Assembly: GCF_004340525.1 (NCBI RefSeq) | Contig: NZ_SLWX01000011.1 | Coordinates: 42,036 to 106,035 of the forward strand | DNA from: Chromatocurvus halotolerans | GTDB taxonomy: Bacteria; Pseudomonadota; Gammaproteobacteria; Pseudomonadales; Halieaceae | Reading direction: 5' to 3' | DNA length: 64,000 nucleotides | Part shown: positions 36,363 through 48,655 of the stretch, in pieces | Numbering within the stretch: position 1 is the first letter of the stretch | Layout: every line of letters begins with the position of its first letter | Position numbers and translations under genes: made by a program | The notes under the pieces: model-generated | What the model saw: the letters and a program-made list of their open reading frames with translations, nothing else | What the model was told of the DNA's origin: nothing | The model's database searches: none

Positions 36363-37196
36363 TCAGGCACTGGGCTCCCAGATGCGTCCGTCATCGCTGC
36401 CTGTGGCCCGGCGCTCCGCCGCCAGCTTGATCAGGTGCGCCATCATGGACAGCTGCGCCCAGGGGTGCAGCGACGGATCGACATCGTCGTAAACCACTTT
36501 GACCAGCGCATCCAGGTCACAGCGTCCCAGCTTTTTCAGGCCGGCAAGGACCCGGGACTCGCGCATCTGGCGGTGACGCACCAGGCGCGTGATCTCGCGC
36601 TCGCTGTCCTCGATCACGCTGCCATGACCGGGGGCAATCCGCGCCAGGGGATACTGCAACAGCCGCTGCAGCGAGTCGATATAGGCCGCCATGTCGCCAC
36701 CCGGCGGAATGATGACCACCGTCGAGCCCTGCATGATGTGATCGCCAGCAAACAGCACGCCCTCGGACTCCAGCAGAAAACAGTAATGATTGCTGACATG
36801 GCCCGGCGTGTGGATGGCCAGCAGCGACAGTTCGGCGGTCTGCAGGCGGTGTTCGTGCGTGAGTACCGTGGTTGGCGTGAAGGTGTCGTCCTGATGGCTG
36901 TCATTTGCGGGCAGCGCGCCATACACCGGCGCCCCGGTAGCCTCGGCCACCGCCTGCCAGGCCGGTGAGTGATCAGGATGGGTGTGGGTGCAGGCAATGG
37001 CGCGAATTCTGTCCTTGCCGGCCGCCAGAATAGCGTCGATATGCGCCGGCAGTGCCGGCCCCGGATCGACAACCACCACCTCGTCGTGACCCAGCAGATA
37101 CGTATTGGTGCCGGGGCCGGTCATTGGCCCGGGATTCGGCGCCACCAGGCGGCGCACCAGCGGGGTGATCTGCTCCGGGATGCCCGGCTCGAGCAT
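36363..37196 (-). CDS. Metallo-beta-lactamase-fold hydrolase (LACTB2-like)
   Basis: 277-residue MBL-fold protein with the full metal set: ACTHTHPDHSPAW (HxHxDH, about residues 75-86), HTPGHVSNHYCF, LFAGDHIMQGSTVVI and APGHGSVI. The opening LVAPNPGPMTGPGTNTYLLG and a C-terminal winged-helix-like domain (LKKLGRCDLDALVKVVYDDVDPSLHPWAQLSMMAHLIKL) match the LACTB2/glyoxalase-II-like group. Members act as thioesterases or nucleases; context between acyl-CoA and fatty acid genes favours a thioester substrate, but this is inference. It starts 11 bases after fabV. Confidence 0.82.
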   Translation of the reverse strand: MLEPGIPEQITPLVRRLVAPNPGPMTGPGTNTYLLGHDEVVVVDPGPALPAHIDAILAAGKDRIRAIACTHTHPDHSPAWQAVAEATGAPVYGALPANDSHQDDTFTPTTVLTHEHRLQTAELSLLAIHTPGHVSNHYCFLLESEGVLFAGDHIMQGSTVVIIPPGGDMAAYIDSLQRLLQYPLARIAPGHGSVIEDSEREITRLVRHRQMRESRVLAGLKKLGRCDLDALVKVVYDDVDPSLHPWAQLSMMAHLIKLAAERRATGSDDGRIWEPSA

Positions 37197-37207
37197 GGGC
37201 CTGCGTC

Positions 37208-38398
37208 CTAAACGAGTTGGGGTATCGGCACGACCGGGTCGACATCGGCATCGTAGTCAACGCCGTCCACCTCGAAGCCGAACAGCTGCAGGAACTCCCG
37301 GCGGTAACCGGCAAAATCCGACAGCTCATGCAGATTTTCGGTGGACACCTGCTGCCAGAGCCCGGCGACCTCGGCCTGCACGGCCGGGTCCAGCTCCTTC
37401 CCATCCATGCGCAGACGCCCCTCGTCATCCAGCTCGGGATGATCGCCATACAGAGCCTGCCGGAACAGGCCGTCGATCTGCTCGATACAGCCCTCGTGGA
37501 CACCGCGCGCCTTCATGACCTTGAACAGCAGGGCCAGATAGATGGGCATGGCGGGAATGGCCGCACTGGCCTGGGTGACCACCGCCTTGAGCACGGACAC
37601 CCGGGCATCACCGCCCTTCTCCGCCAGGCGCTCGCGCAGGCTGAGCACGCGCCGGTCGAGGTCCTTCTTGGCGGCACCGATGGTGCCGTGCCAGTAAATA
37701 TCCCAGGTGATCTTCTCGCCGATATAGGTGTATGCCGTGGTCTTGCAGCCGTCGGCCAGAACGCCGGCCTCGTCGAGCGCCTCGATCCAGAACTGCCAGT
37801 CCTCGCCGCCCATGACGGCGACCGTGTTGTCGATCTCTTCCTGGGTGGCCGCCTCCAGGTGATAGTCCTGAATGGCTTCCTTGTCGGTGTTCACGCCCTT
37901 CTGCACCGTGTCCTTGCCGATGGGCTTGAGGGTAGAGGTATGCACAACGCCGGTCCGGGGATGCTGACGCCGCGGCGAGGCCAGGCTGTAGACCACGAGG
38001 TCAACCTGGCCCATGTGTGCCTTGATCTCCTCGATTGCCCGGGCCTTGACCTCGTCGCTGAAGGCATCGCCATTGATACTGCGCGCATACAGGCCCGCCA
38101 CCTCTGCCTCGGCGTGGAAGGCGGCGCTGTTGTACCAGCCCGCTGAGCCCGGCTTGCGCTCGCTGCCCTCTTTTTCGAAGAAGATACCCAGAGTGTCGGC
38201 GCCGCCGCCGAATGCCGCGGTAATGCGTGAGGCCAGGCCATAGCCGGTGGAAGCACCGATCACCAGCACGCGCTTCGGCGCATCGGGAATGGGCCCCTGC
38301 GCCACAACATGGGCGATCTGCGCCTTGACGTTGGCGGCACAGCCGACGGGGTGTGTGGTGGTACACAGGAAACCGCGAACGCGGGGTTTTATGACCAT
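37208..38398 (-). CDS. fabV: Enoyl-ACP / trans-2-enoyl-CoA reductase FabV
   Basis: 396-residue FabV-type NADH-dependent enoyl reductase, the triclosan-resistant type. It starts with [20 protein letters not shown]. The cofactor site is [35 protein letters not shown] and [21 protein letters not shown] are FabV-specific. The catalytic Tyr and Lys are in [28 protein letters not shown] with the Y-x8-K spacing. Full length for the family. It completes each fatty acid elongation cycle. It lies in a same-strand run with an MBL hydrolase and acyl-CoA ligase downstream. Confidence 0.93.
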   Translation of the reverse strand: MVIKPRVRGFLCTTTHPVGCAANVKAQIAHVVAQGPIPDAPKRVLVIGASTGYGLASRITAAFGGGADTLGIFFEKEGSERKPGSAGWYNSAAFHAEAEVAGLYARSINGDAFSDEVKARAIEEIKAHMGQVDLVVYSLASPRRQHPRTGVVHTSTLKPIGKDTVQKGVNTDKEAIQDYHLEAATQEEIDNTVAVMGGEDWQFWIEALDEAGVLADGCKTTAYTYIGEKITWDIYWHGTIGAAKKDLDRRVLSLRERLAEKGGDARVSVLKAVVTQASAAIPAMPIYLALLFKVMKARGVHEGCIEQIDGLFRQALYGDHPELDDEGRLRMDGKELDPAVQAEVAGLWQQVSTENLHELSDFAGYRREFLQLFGFEVDGVDYDADVDPVVPIPQLV

Positions 38399-38451
38399 GA
38401 TGTGTGTTCCTGCCGGGTCGAAAAAACAGAGCCAGAGTCTATCACAGCCTT

Positions 38452-38469
38452 GTGGGGTCAGGTCCCCAC
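38452..38469. repeat. Small hairpin around the kinase stop codon
   Basis: GTGGGG (38452-38457) and CCCCAC (38464-38469) pair around a six-base loop holding the stop codon of the glycerate-kinase-like gene. There is no T-run, so an attenuator or mRNA 3'-end stabiliser is more likely than an intrinsic terminator. Confidence 0.45.
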
Positions 38470-39489
38470 GACGGGTCCCGCCTGTGTCGCGCCGTGCAGG
38501 TCCCCCGCGATGGAGCTGACAGCCCGGCTGCCGTCTAGCCGGTACAGGATATCCACCCGGCCAGGCAGGGACTCAAGGCAGTGGCGCGTGAGTCGCTCGT
38601 AGTGCTGGATGAATCTGGCGAGTTGCGGTTCTGACATGATGCCGGTCCCGTTACCGGTCCCTTCGCCTGCGCCGCTGCGTGCCAGCGAGAGCTTCTGCTC
38701 CTGCTCGAGGCGCCAGCGGTAGACGCAATCGACGTCCGGAGCGCAGAGCATGACCCAGAGGTCGATCTGCCGGTAGAGCGGGAGGAAGTCTGCGGCCAGC
38801 ACCGCGTTGATGTGGCGACGCCAGCTGCCGTCGGGGTCTTCGGTGGCTTCCAGCGCGTTGAGCGGTGGCTCGACCACGCTCACGGGCCGTGCGCCGAGGC
38901 ACCACCCTTCCAGCAGGATAATGTCGACGGGGCCGCTTATCCGATCCCACTGTGCGGCCGGGAATCGGTCATCGGCCCCCTTGTCGAACCGGGGAATCGC
39001 CACGCTATCCCTTTTGCCATCGTCCGCGTTCACGCGCGCCGCCTGACTCGCCGTGCCGTCATCACCCCGAGTCTGATCCCGCCCCACCGCCTGCAGGGCC
39101 TGCAGGGTACGCCGGAGCAGCGGCATGTCATGGGTCCCGGGAACACCACGGGTAACGAGCAGGGGATGCACCTCAGCGGCGAGGCTGCGTCGCGCCTCAA
39201 GGGTGAGATAGAAGTCGTCCAGTGAGAGCGCGACGGTGTTGCAGCCGTCGTGGGCCGCAAGGCGCGTCGCGAGGTAATCACACAGCGTGCTTTTGCCTGA
39301 CCCCTGACAGCCGTTGACGCCGACCAGCAGAGGATGCGCGCTCACCGCGGCCAAGTCGCGCAGGCGCAGCGCCAGCGGATCAAACCAGCGCGCTGCGCTG
39401 TCCAGATAAGCTACCGGGAGCTGCTGGCGCTTGAGAAAGTCGCGCTGCCAGGGCGCGAGCGACGCATCGGCAGCGGATTCCTCAGCCAT
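38458..39489 (-). CDS. P-loop kinase, D-glycerate 3-kinase-like
   Basis: 343-residue P-loop kinase of the plant-type glycerate kinase/uridine kinase-like group. [24 protein letters not shown] is Walker [13 protein letters not shown] carries the catalytic Asp pair; [17 protein letters not shown] and [16 protein letters not shown] are the other family motifs. It probably phosphorylates D-glycerate to 3-phosphoglycerate with ATP, although some close relatives have unproven substrates. Its ATG lies 30 bases after the aceF stop, so it may be the last gene of the pyruvate dehydrogenase transcript. Confidence 0.8.
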   Translation of the reverse strand: MAEESAADASLAPWQRDFLKRQQLPVAYLDSAARWFDPLALRLRDLAAVSAHPLLVGVNGCQGSGKSTLCDYLATRLAAHDGCNTVALSLDDFYLTLEARRSLAAEVHPLLVTRGVPGTHDMPLLRRTLQALQAVGRDQTRGDDGTASQAARVNADDGKRDSVAIPRFDKGADDRFPAAQWDRISGPVDIILLEGWCLGARPVSVVEPPLNALEATEDPDGSWRRHINAVLAADFLPLYRQIDLWVMLCAPDVDCVYRWRLEQEQKLSLARSGAGEGTGNGTGIMSEPQLARFIQHYERLTRHCLESLPGRVDILYRLDGSRAVSSIAGDLHGATQAGPVVGT

Positions 39490-39519
39490 CGACAGCCGCG
39501 CGCGGCGCCGGCAGGGCCA

Positions 39520-41361
39520 TTACATCACCAGCCGACGGATATCGCTGATCAGCGCGGTGAGCGTGGTCATGAAGCGACCGGCGTCGCCGCCATTGATGAC
39601 GCGGTGATCGTAGGACAGCGTGAGCGGCAGCAGCGTGCGCGGCTGGAAGGCCTCGCCGTCCCAGACCGGCTTCACCGCCGCGCGACTGACGCCGAGTATG
39701 CCCACCTCCGGCGCATTGATGATCGGTGTGAAGCCGTTGCCACCGATGCCGCCCAGACTGGAGACAGTAAAGCAGCCACCGCGCATCTCGTCCGGCTTGA
39801 GCTTGCGCTCGCGGGCCTTCTCGGCCAGCTCCAGAATCTCTGCCGACAGCTCCCACAGCGACTTCCGGTCCACATCGCGGATTACGGGGACCATCAGGCC
39901 GGCCGGAGTATCCACCGCCATGCCGATGTGGAAATACTTCTTGTAGGCCAGGCTTTTGCCGCCGTCGGTGAGTGAAGCGTTGAACTTCGGATGCTCCCGC
40001 AGGGCAACCGCGCAGGCCTTGATCAGGAAGGGCATCGGCGTCAGCCGCGTGCCGCGTCGCTCGGCCTCGGTCTTCATCGACTGGCGGAAGGCCTCCAGCT
40101 CGGTAATGTCGGCATCGTCGAAGTGGGTGACGTGCGGCAGGTTCAGCCAGCTGCGCTGCATGTTGACCGCGGTGAGCAGGTCGAGCTTGCCGCGCGTCTC
40201 GATCTCCACCTCGCCGAAAGCGGAGAAATCCACCTCGGGTATGGGCGGAATGCCGGCGCCGTCGGTCGCTGCCGGCAGGGCGCCGGCCTGGCTCTTGCGG
40301 GTTTTCTGGGCGTAGGTGTGCAGGTCTTCCTTGAGCACGCGCCCGCGCGGCCCGGAGCCGGTGACCTTGTCCAGCGGAATAGCGAACTCCCGGGCCAGCT
40401 TGCGCACCGCAGGTCCGGCGTAGACATTGGCACCGGCGTCATCCGCCTTGCCCGCTTCGGTCGCGCTGCCTCCCTGCGTCGCGCTGCTGCCCTGCCCCGC
40501 CGGGCGCTCTGCGCCTGACGGCTTCGCGGCGCCGCTGTCCGTCCCTGCTGCGGTGGCTTTTGTCGTACCGCCATCGGCGGCCGCTGCCTTGCCTTCCGCC
40601 GACCGGCCATCTGCCGCCGCGGATTCCGTGTCCTTGCCCGCGGCACCGTCGGCTTCCTGGGCCGCAGAATCCGCACCGGCCACCTCGATGACGGCGACAT
40701 CGTCACCCTCGGAGAGCTGATCGCCCTCCTTCACCAGCAGCTCGACCACCTTGCCGGCGACGCTTGCCGGGACTTCCATTGACGCCTTGTCCGATTCGAG
40801 AACCACGAGGCCGCCGTCAACGTCGATGGCATCACCCACCGCCACCAGCAGCTCGACCACCTCTGCCGCCTCGGCACCGCCGATATCCGGCACGCGCACG
40901 GTCTGTCGCGAGCGGGTGCCCGCTTCCGCGGTGTCCGCACCGTCTTTCCTGTCCCCCTCTGCGCTGGCGTCGTCTGCCGCGCTGGCAGCGCTGTCTGTGC
41001 GCGGCTCATCGGCGGCATCGGCAGCCTCCGACGGCGCATCCGCATCGCCGGATGATGATTCGGTATCCTTCCCGGTCGAGGCGTCGGCATCTGCCTCTGC
41101 CGCGTCATCGCCGGCATCCCCGCCCGCGGTCTCGACCAGTGCAACCTCGTCGCCCTCGGCGAGCTCGTCGCCTTCCTTGACGAGCACCTCCAGCACCTTG
41201 CCCGCCACAGTGGAGGGAATTTCCATGGATGCCTTGTCCGACTCCAGCACGATCAGCCCGTCATCGACCGCAATGGTGTCGCCCACGGCGACCAGCAATT
41301 CGACGACTTCCGCCGCTTCCGCGCCGCCGATGTCCGGTACCAGTACTTTCTCTTTTGCCAC
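39520..41361 (-). CDS. aceF: Pyruvate dehydrogenase E2, dihydrolipoyl acetyltransferase
   Basis: 613-residue E2 core. Two lipoyl domains are visible, each with the ESDKASME motif (Lys43 and Lys192 lipoylated), separated and followed by long Ala/Asp/Glu/Gly-rich linkers. A peripheral-subunit-binding domain lies at about 308-350 (VYAGPAVRKLAREFAIPLDKVTGSGPRGRVLKEDLHTY). The catalytic acetyltransferase domain ends with LTLSYDHRVINGGDAGRFM, including the active-site His and Asp region. It transfers acetyl to CoA in the PDH complex. Its start is 60 bases after aceE. No lpd (E3) gene follows here. Confidence 0.94.
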   Translation of the reverse strand: MAKEKVLVPDIGGAEAAEVVELLVAVGDTIAVDDGLIVLESDKASMEIPSTVAGKVLEVLVKEGDELAEGDEVALVETAGGDAGDDAAEADADASTGKDTESSSGDADAPSEAADAADEPRTDSAASAADDASAEGDRKDGADTAEAGTRSRQTVRVPDIGGAEAAEVVELLVAVGDAIDVDGGLVVLESDKASMEVPASVAGKVVELLVKEGDQLSEGDDVAVIEVAGADSAAQEADGAAGKDTESAAADGRSAEGKAAAADGGTTKATAAGTDSGAAKPSGAERPAGQGSSATQGGSATEAGKADDAGANVYAGPAVRKLAREFAIPLDKVTGSGPRGRVLKEDLHTYAQKTRKSQAGALPAATDGAGIPPIPEVDFSAFGEVEIETRGKLDLLTAVNMQRSWLNLPHVTHFDDADITELEAFRQSMKTEAERRGTRLTPMPFLIKACAVALREHPKFNASLTDGGKSLAYKKYFHIGMAVDTPAGLMVPVIRDVDRKSLWELSAEILELAEKARERKLKPDEMRGGCFTVSSLGGIGGNGFTPIINAPEVGILGVSRAAVKPVWDGEAFQPRTLLPLTLSYDHRVINGGDAGRFMTTLTALISDIRRLVM

Positions 41362-41421
41362 CTGTCAGTCCTCGTTATCGTCTGCGTTGCGCCCGCGGTG
41401 CTGTCACGCGGGGCGGGAGTC

Positions 41422-44073
<2,652 letters not shown>

Positions 44074-44117
44074 GAGGTCATCCGGCTCCAGCGGTGATTC
44101 GCCCCACTTATCATTCT

Positions 44118-44130
44118 ATAGTGGAACTAT
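44118..44130. promoter_or_regulatory. Short dyad ATAGT-GGA-ACTAT upstream of aceE
   Basis: Perfect 5-bp inverted repeat with a 3-base centre inside an AT-rich patch 45 bases before the aceE start, where the aceE promoter is expected. It could be an operator or chance. It is not an obvious PdhR site. Confidence 0.3.
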
Positions 44131-44224
44131 TATGGGTGCGCGGCGCCAGTGCACGACCTCCGCCGCACACCGTCACCGCAAGAATCCCGACATGCTACAC
44201 CAAAAAACGCATCACCGACAGATC

Positions 44225-44241
44225 AGTTCCTTTAAGGAACT
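44225..44241. repeat. Inverted repeat downstream of the M16 protease gene
   Basis: AGTTCCTT-T-AAGGAACT is a perfect 8-bp dyad 9 bases beyond the M16 stop (minus strand). A run of six Ts lies further downstream (around 44205-44200) rather than directly at the stem, so it is at best a weak terminator. Confidence 0.4.
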
Positions 44242-44249
44242 CAAGAGGG

Positions 44250-47129
44250 TCACTCGATGGTATACACCGCGTGGTCGGTCTTTATCGCGTCCGCGGCGTT
44301 CAGCTCCCGGGCCGGGCCGTCGGGGGTATCGCCCTGCTCTCCCGGCGCCACCACCAGCAAAGAGCGGCGGCTCTCGAGAAAGTGCTCGCGGTAGTAATCC
44401 AGCCATGCCTCCCGCGACATCCCCTCAACCGCCTCCGCCAGGCGCTGGCGCCGGTCGAACGAGACCTGATTGCGGGCGATGGACTGCCAGTAGTACTCCG
44501 CTCGCTCCAGGAGATTCTTGTCCGGCTCCATGATGTCGTTTACCAGGGCCTGGCGATGTCGCAGAAACGCCGGCTCGTCCACTTCCTCCGGCAGCTTCTC
44601 CATAAAGGTCTGCATGGCATCGGCAACATGCGCCGACGAGTGTCCCGGCGCCTGTACCAGCATCACCAAGCCAGGAACGTCGTGCTGTGGCCAGGAGAAC
44701 GCGCTGACCACGTAGCCCAGCTGCTGCTCGGTTCGCAGCTGCTGAAAGAAGCCGGAACGCATGGTCTGCGCCGTCAACGACGTTGCGGCACGGTCTTCCA
44801 CCGCGTCGCCGGCGCCCTGCAGATACCAGGCGACGACGGCATCGGCGTGGGGCACATCGGTGACGAACCGTATCGATTCATCCGCCGCGAGCTTGAGCAC
44901 CCGCAGCGGCGGCAGTCCCGGAGCCTCACCCTCGGGCAGCTGCCCCGCCAGCAGGTCGGACAGCTCTCCGACAGCAGACGCGGGGTAATTGCCATACAGC
45001 AGTGCTTCTGCCTTCGCGTCGCGCCAGAACGCGTCCGCATAGGCCGTGAGCCCCTTGAGGTCGAGGGCCTGGAGCTCATTGATGAGTACCGTCTCGCCAT
45101 ACTCGCCGTACTGCAGTGCTTCACGCAGATCATCCAGCACCTGGCTCGACGGACGCTTGGCAACCGCGTTCTCCAGCGAGCGCACCAGATCGGCGCGCAC
45201 GTTGTCAAAGCGATCCTGCGTAAATGCCGGCTCCGCGATCACGCCCAGCAAGCGCTTCAGCAGCGTCAGCTGTTTGTCGTTATAGCCGCTGATACGCATG
45301 CTGATGCCCTGGGCATGCTTGTAGATCGAGAAGTTCAGCCCTGCCAGCGTCGCCGGGTAGGTAAACGTATTGACACGGTCACTGAGCAGATTCGTATATA
45401 GCACCGCGGCCGCCGTCTGCGCCGCGGACTCACCCACGGCGGGTGAGCGGAAGTTGATATAAAGGGCACCGCGCGGTACGCGGAACTCCTCCGACTGGCG
45501 GTACCAGATGCGCTGGCGCTCCGCCTCGTGTCGCACCTCCGGCAGCTCGGGATTCTCATCCGCCAGCGGCAGCAGGGCAACATCCTCGGCGATAAACGCG
45601 TTTGGATCCGGCAGATGCAGTTCGTCGGGCCGTTCGTCGGCCAGCCAGCCGGCGATGTCCTCTTCCGTCAGCGTCTTCACGCTGTAGGGAACATCGTATT
45701 TTTCAGAGCGGCGATCCGTCGGCACATCCGGCGCCGTCAGCACGATCTGCGCCTGCTCCGGCCTCAGCGCGGCGAGCGCTGCGCTGATGAGATCGGGACG
45801 ATAATCCTGCATCAGGTAAGGTCCGGCGAGGACGTCCCGCGGTGCATAGTCATGCATGCCGCTGGACAGCGAGCTCACGTAGCCGATCGGTGCACCCTGC
45901 TCACGAAAGCGGAAGGACAGCTGTGCCAGCTGCGCCTGCTCCTCGAACAGCCACTGCCTGGGCCCCTCCTCGCGCAAGAGGTCGAAGTAGGCGAACAGGA
46001 CCTGCAGAATGCGCTCGTACTCCTCCACACCCTTGTCCGTGAGGGACACGGATACGCTGAACAGGGAGCCGCCGCGCCAGTCCAGCCCGCCACCGGCGCC
46101 GAGCCCGTCGGCGAGGCCTTCTTTCTTGAGCAGCGCCAGCACGCTGCCCTCTCCCTCGTGGCCAATCAGGTTGCCGAGGTAGGACATGGGCTTGCTGGTG
46201 TACTCGCTCCGGTACTCGGGGAGGGTGAAATTCACCTGCAGCTGGCGTGAGACTGCCTGTGGCTGCACCGTGACCAGCATGGGGAGCTCACGCGGATCAA
46301 ACAGCGGGGCGGCGATGGGTTCCGGCGTGTAATTGTGGTTGGGTACCTGCACGAAACGCTTTGTCACCATGGCTTCGAGTTCGTCCAGCGGCTCGGCGCC
46401 CATCACCACCAGGCGCATGGCGTTGGCGGAGTAGTGCTTGCGGTAGAAGGCCAGAAGATCATCGCGGATACTGGAACCTGGCCGATCTGCCAGGGTCTCG
46501 AGGCTGCCTACCGAAAACTGGCTGAAAGGGTGCCTCGGGTTCATCACCTCCTGAAGCACATCCAGGCCGCGCCGGCCGTCGCTCTTCAGGCCCATCTGGT
46601 ACTCCGCCTCGACGGCGTTCTTCTCCCGGTCAACGTACACGGCGTCGAAATTCGGGGAGATAAAGAACTGGGCGAAGCGATCCAGGGCCTCGTCGAGGTG
46701 TCCGGCATCGATATCGAAGAAATAATTGGTGTGCTCAAAGCTGGTGTAGGCATTGCGCGACCCACCGTGTTCGGTGATGTAGCGCTCGTACTCCGCCGCA
46801 TCGGGATACTTTTCCGTGCCCAGGAACAGCATGTGCTCCAGGAAGTGCGCCAGGCCCTCGCGACCGCGCGGGTTGTCGCCACTGCCCACCATGACATCGA
46901 GCGAGGCGGCCGCCTTGCGCGTGTCGGGATCGGACACCAGCAGAGCCTGCAGGCCGTTATCCAGCGTCACCAGGCGATAGGCGTAGTCATCGTTGGGACT
47001 CTGCACGGGGCTGGTGACCGACTCGACAGGGTCTGCGGCCAGGGAGGACGCTGCCGCAACGGCGGTGACGGCAAGGGCAAACACATAACGCAACCAGGCG
47101 CCGGGCAGGCGCACGGATGGATCAGACAT
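44250..47129 (-). CDS. Periplasmic M16 (insulinase/pitrilysin-like) metalloprotease
   Basis: 959-residue zinc protease with a signal peptide (YVFALAVTAVAAASSLAADP), so periplasmic like protease III. The inverted zinc motif HFLEHM gives His95, Glu98 and His99; the distal Glu lies in EKNAVEAEYQ about 75 residues later. Four M16 domains fit the length, and the C-terminal half includes the substrate-binding SYRQS-like and LRTEQQLGYVVSAF segments typical of pitrilysin. It degrades small polypeptides. It starts 4 bases after the PerM-like gene stop and is likely cotranscribed with it. Confidence 0.9.
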   Translation of the reverse strand: MSDPSVRLPGAWLRYVFALAVTAVAAASSLAADPVESVTSPVQSPNDDYAYRLVTLDNGLQALLVSDPDTRKAAASLDVMVGSGDNPRGREGLAHFLEHMLFLGTEKYPDAAEYERYITEHGGSRNAYTSFEHTNYFFDIDAGHLDEALDRFAQFFISPNFDAVYVDREKNAVEAEYQMGLKSDGRRGLDVLQEVMNPRHPFSQFSVGSLETLADRPGSSIRDDLLAFYRKHYSANAMRLVVMGAEPLDELEAMVTKRFVQVPNHNYTPEPIAAPLFDPRELPMLVTVQPQAVSRQLQVNFTLPEYRSEYTSKPMSYLGNLIGHEGEGSVLALLKKEGLADGLGAGGGLDWRGGSLFSVSVSLTDKGVEEYERILQVLFAYFDLLREEGPRQWLFEEQAQLAQLSFRFREQGAPIGYVSSLSSGMHDYAPRDVLAGPYLMQDYRPDLISAALAALRPEQAQIVLTAPDVPTDRRSEKYDVPYSVKTLTEEDIAGWLADERPDELHLPDPNAFIAEDVALLPLADENPELPEVRHEAERQRIWYRQSEEFRVPRGALYINFRSPAVGESAAQTAAAVLYTNLLSDRVNTFTYPATLAGLNFSIYKHAQGISMRISGYNDKQLTLLKRLLGVIAEPAFTQDRFDNVRADLVRSLENAVAKRPSSQVLDDLREALQYGEYGETVLINELQALDLKGLTAYADAFWRDAKAEALLYGNYPASAVGELSDLLAGQLPEGEAPGLPPLRVLKLAADESIRFVTDVPHADAVVAWYLQGAGDAVEDRAATSLTAQTMRSGFFQQLRTEQQLGYVVSAFSWPQHDVPGLVMLVQAPGHSSAHVADAMQTFMEKLPEEVDEPAFLRHRQALVNDIMEPDKNLLERAEYYWQSIARNQVSFDRRQRLAEAVEGMSREAWLDYYREHFLESRRSLLVVAPGEQGDTPDGPARELNAADAIKTDHAVYTIE

Positions 47130-47133
47130 CGTT

Positions 47134-48222
47134 TTACTCTCCGGTTGAAACGTTGACGTCGGCGGGCGCGTCGTCGAGGCGCGTCGGCCAGGCGTTGATC
47201 ACGGCCTTTATCAGGGTGGCAAGGGGAATGGCAAAAAACACGCCCCACAGCCCCCAGATGCCACCGAAAAACAGTACGGCAACAATGATCGCGACAGGGT
47301 GAAGGTTAACAGCTTCTGAAAACAACAGAGGCACCAGCACATTGCCGTCGAGGATCTGTATCACCATGTAGACCGCGAGAACGTAATAAAATTCGCTGGA
47401 CAGCCCCCACTGGAACAGTGCCACGGCGAGGATGGGAATAGTCACCAGCAGCGCCCCGATGTAGGGAATAATCACGGAGAGCCCTACCATCAACGCCAGC
47501 AAGGCCGCATAGGCCAGATTCAACCAGGTAAACGACACATAGGTGACGGCGCCGACGATGATGACCTCCACCACCTTTCCCCGGGCATAGTTGGCGAACT
47601 GCTGGTTCATCTCCTCCCAGATGCGCGTCAGCAGGGGCCGTCTGGACGGCAGAAAGCTGCTCACCCAGCGCATCACCTGCTGCCGGTCCTTGAGAAAGAA
47701 GAACACCATGATGGGGATCAGCACCAGGTAGATCACCACCGTAAGGAAGCCGGGAATGCCCGCCAGCGTGCGCGTGACCAGACGCTGGCCGTAGGTAGCG
47801 ATCTCGACCTGAGCCGCGGCAACCACCTGGTTGATCTGCTCCTGATTGAACAGCTCGGGATACTTGCTGGGGAGAACCGCGAGCATCTGCCGCCCACCTT
47901 CCAGCATGCGCGGCAGTTCGCCGGCCAGGGCCACCAGCTGGCGCCACACCAGCGGCAACAGACCGAGCAGAACCCCGAAAAAGGCGCCGACGAATACCGC
48001 GAAAGAGAGCGTGAAGCCCAGCCACTGCGGCAGGCCGAGCCGGGTCATGAGGTTGGCCACGCCCTGCACGAGGTAGGCCAGAACGATGGCCGCAAACAGT
48101 GGCGCGAGAATGTCGCCGACGGTAGCAAGCAACACCAGGGCGACAATAAGCAGCACGAGCAGCAGGATGGACTCCTCCTCCTGCAGGTAGCGACGGTACC
48201 ACTTGTTGAACACTTCAAGCAT
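47134..48222 (-). CDS. perM: AI-2E family / PerM-like permease
   Basis: 362-residue inner-membrane protein of the AI-2E transporter family with about eight hydrophobic helices: an N-terminal pair, the soluble stretch RMLEGGRQMLAVLPSKYPELFNQEQINQVVAAAQVE, then FLTVVIYLVLIPIMVFFFLKDR, ELMNQQF-like FANYARGKVVEVIIVGAVTYV and the conserved VVIPYIGALLVTIP-type end with LVPLLFSEAVNLHPVAIIVAVLFFGGIWGLWGVFFAIPLATLIKAVINAWP. Transport substrate is uncertain. In E. coli perM neighbours bepA, as it does here, supporting the name. Confidence 0.82.
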   Translation of the reverse strand: MLEVFNKWYRRYLQEEESILLLVLLIVALVLLATVGDILAPLFAAIVLAYLVQGVANLMTRLGLPQWLGFTLSFAVFVGAFFGVLLGLLPLVWRQLVALAGELPRMLEGGRQMLAVLPSKYPELFNQEQINQVVAAAQVEIATYGQRLVTRTLAGIPGFLTVVIYLVLIPIMVFFFLKDRQQVMRWVSSFLPSRRPLLTRIWEEMNQQFANYARGKVVEVIIVGAVTYVSFTWLNLAYAALLALMVGLSVIIPYIGALLVTIPILAVALFQWGLSSEFYYVLAVYMVIQILDGNVLVPLLFSEAVNLHPVAIIVAVLFFGGIWGLWGVFFAIPLATLIKAVINAWPTRLDDAPADVNVSTGE

Positions 48223-48267
48223 GTCTGGATAATCCCCAGGCTCGACCCGCGAGCGATGACAAAACGG

Positions 48268-48501
48268 CTATGACTTGCGCAGGAGCAAGGTGTAGACATC
48301 TCCGTCCTGCTCGCTGGCCAGCAAGGCGTGCCCACTTTGCTCGCTGAAAACGGCAAAGTCACGTGCAGAGCCGGCATCTGTCGACAGCACCCTGAGCACC
48401 TCGCCGGACTGCATGCCGTTGAGGGCCCGCTTCGCCTTCAGCAGCGGCATGGGGCAGCGCAGGCCCTTTGCGTCCACTTCTGTGTCGGCCGTTTCCGTCA
48501 T
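48268..48501 (-). CDS. TusA/SirA-family sulfur-relay protein
   Basis: 77-residue small protein with the family signature VDAKGLRCPMPLLKAKRAL; the Cys at about residue 16 in the CPxP motif is the persulfide carrier in TusA. The rest (SGEVLRVLSTDAGSARDFAVFSEQSGH) follows the two-layer TusA fold. It may act in tRNA thiolation or another sulfur-transfer step. It is 45 bases upstream of perM on the same strand and divergent from the bepA-like gene. Which TusA paralogue this is cannot be decided here. Confidence 0.82.
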   Translation of the reverse strand: MTETADTEVDAKGLRCPMPLLKAKRALNGMQSGEVLRVLSTDAGSARDFAVFSEQSGHALLASEQDGDVYTLLLRKS

Positions 48502-48655
48502 TGCTGCGTATCCTCAGGGACTGTTTGGATTGCTGGCTGCACCGGCTCTACCCGCAGAATCGGAGGTCGCAACCGGGGATTCAAGGACAGATACAACCGC
48601 TATTTGCGTTACCATAGAATACGTCAACACACACGGACAGACCAACGAGCAAGAC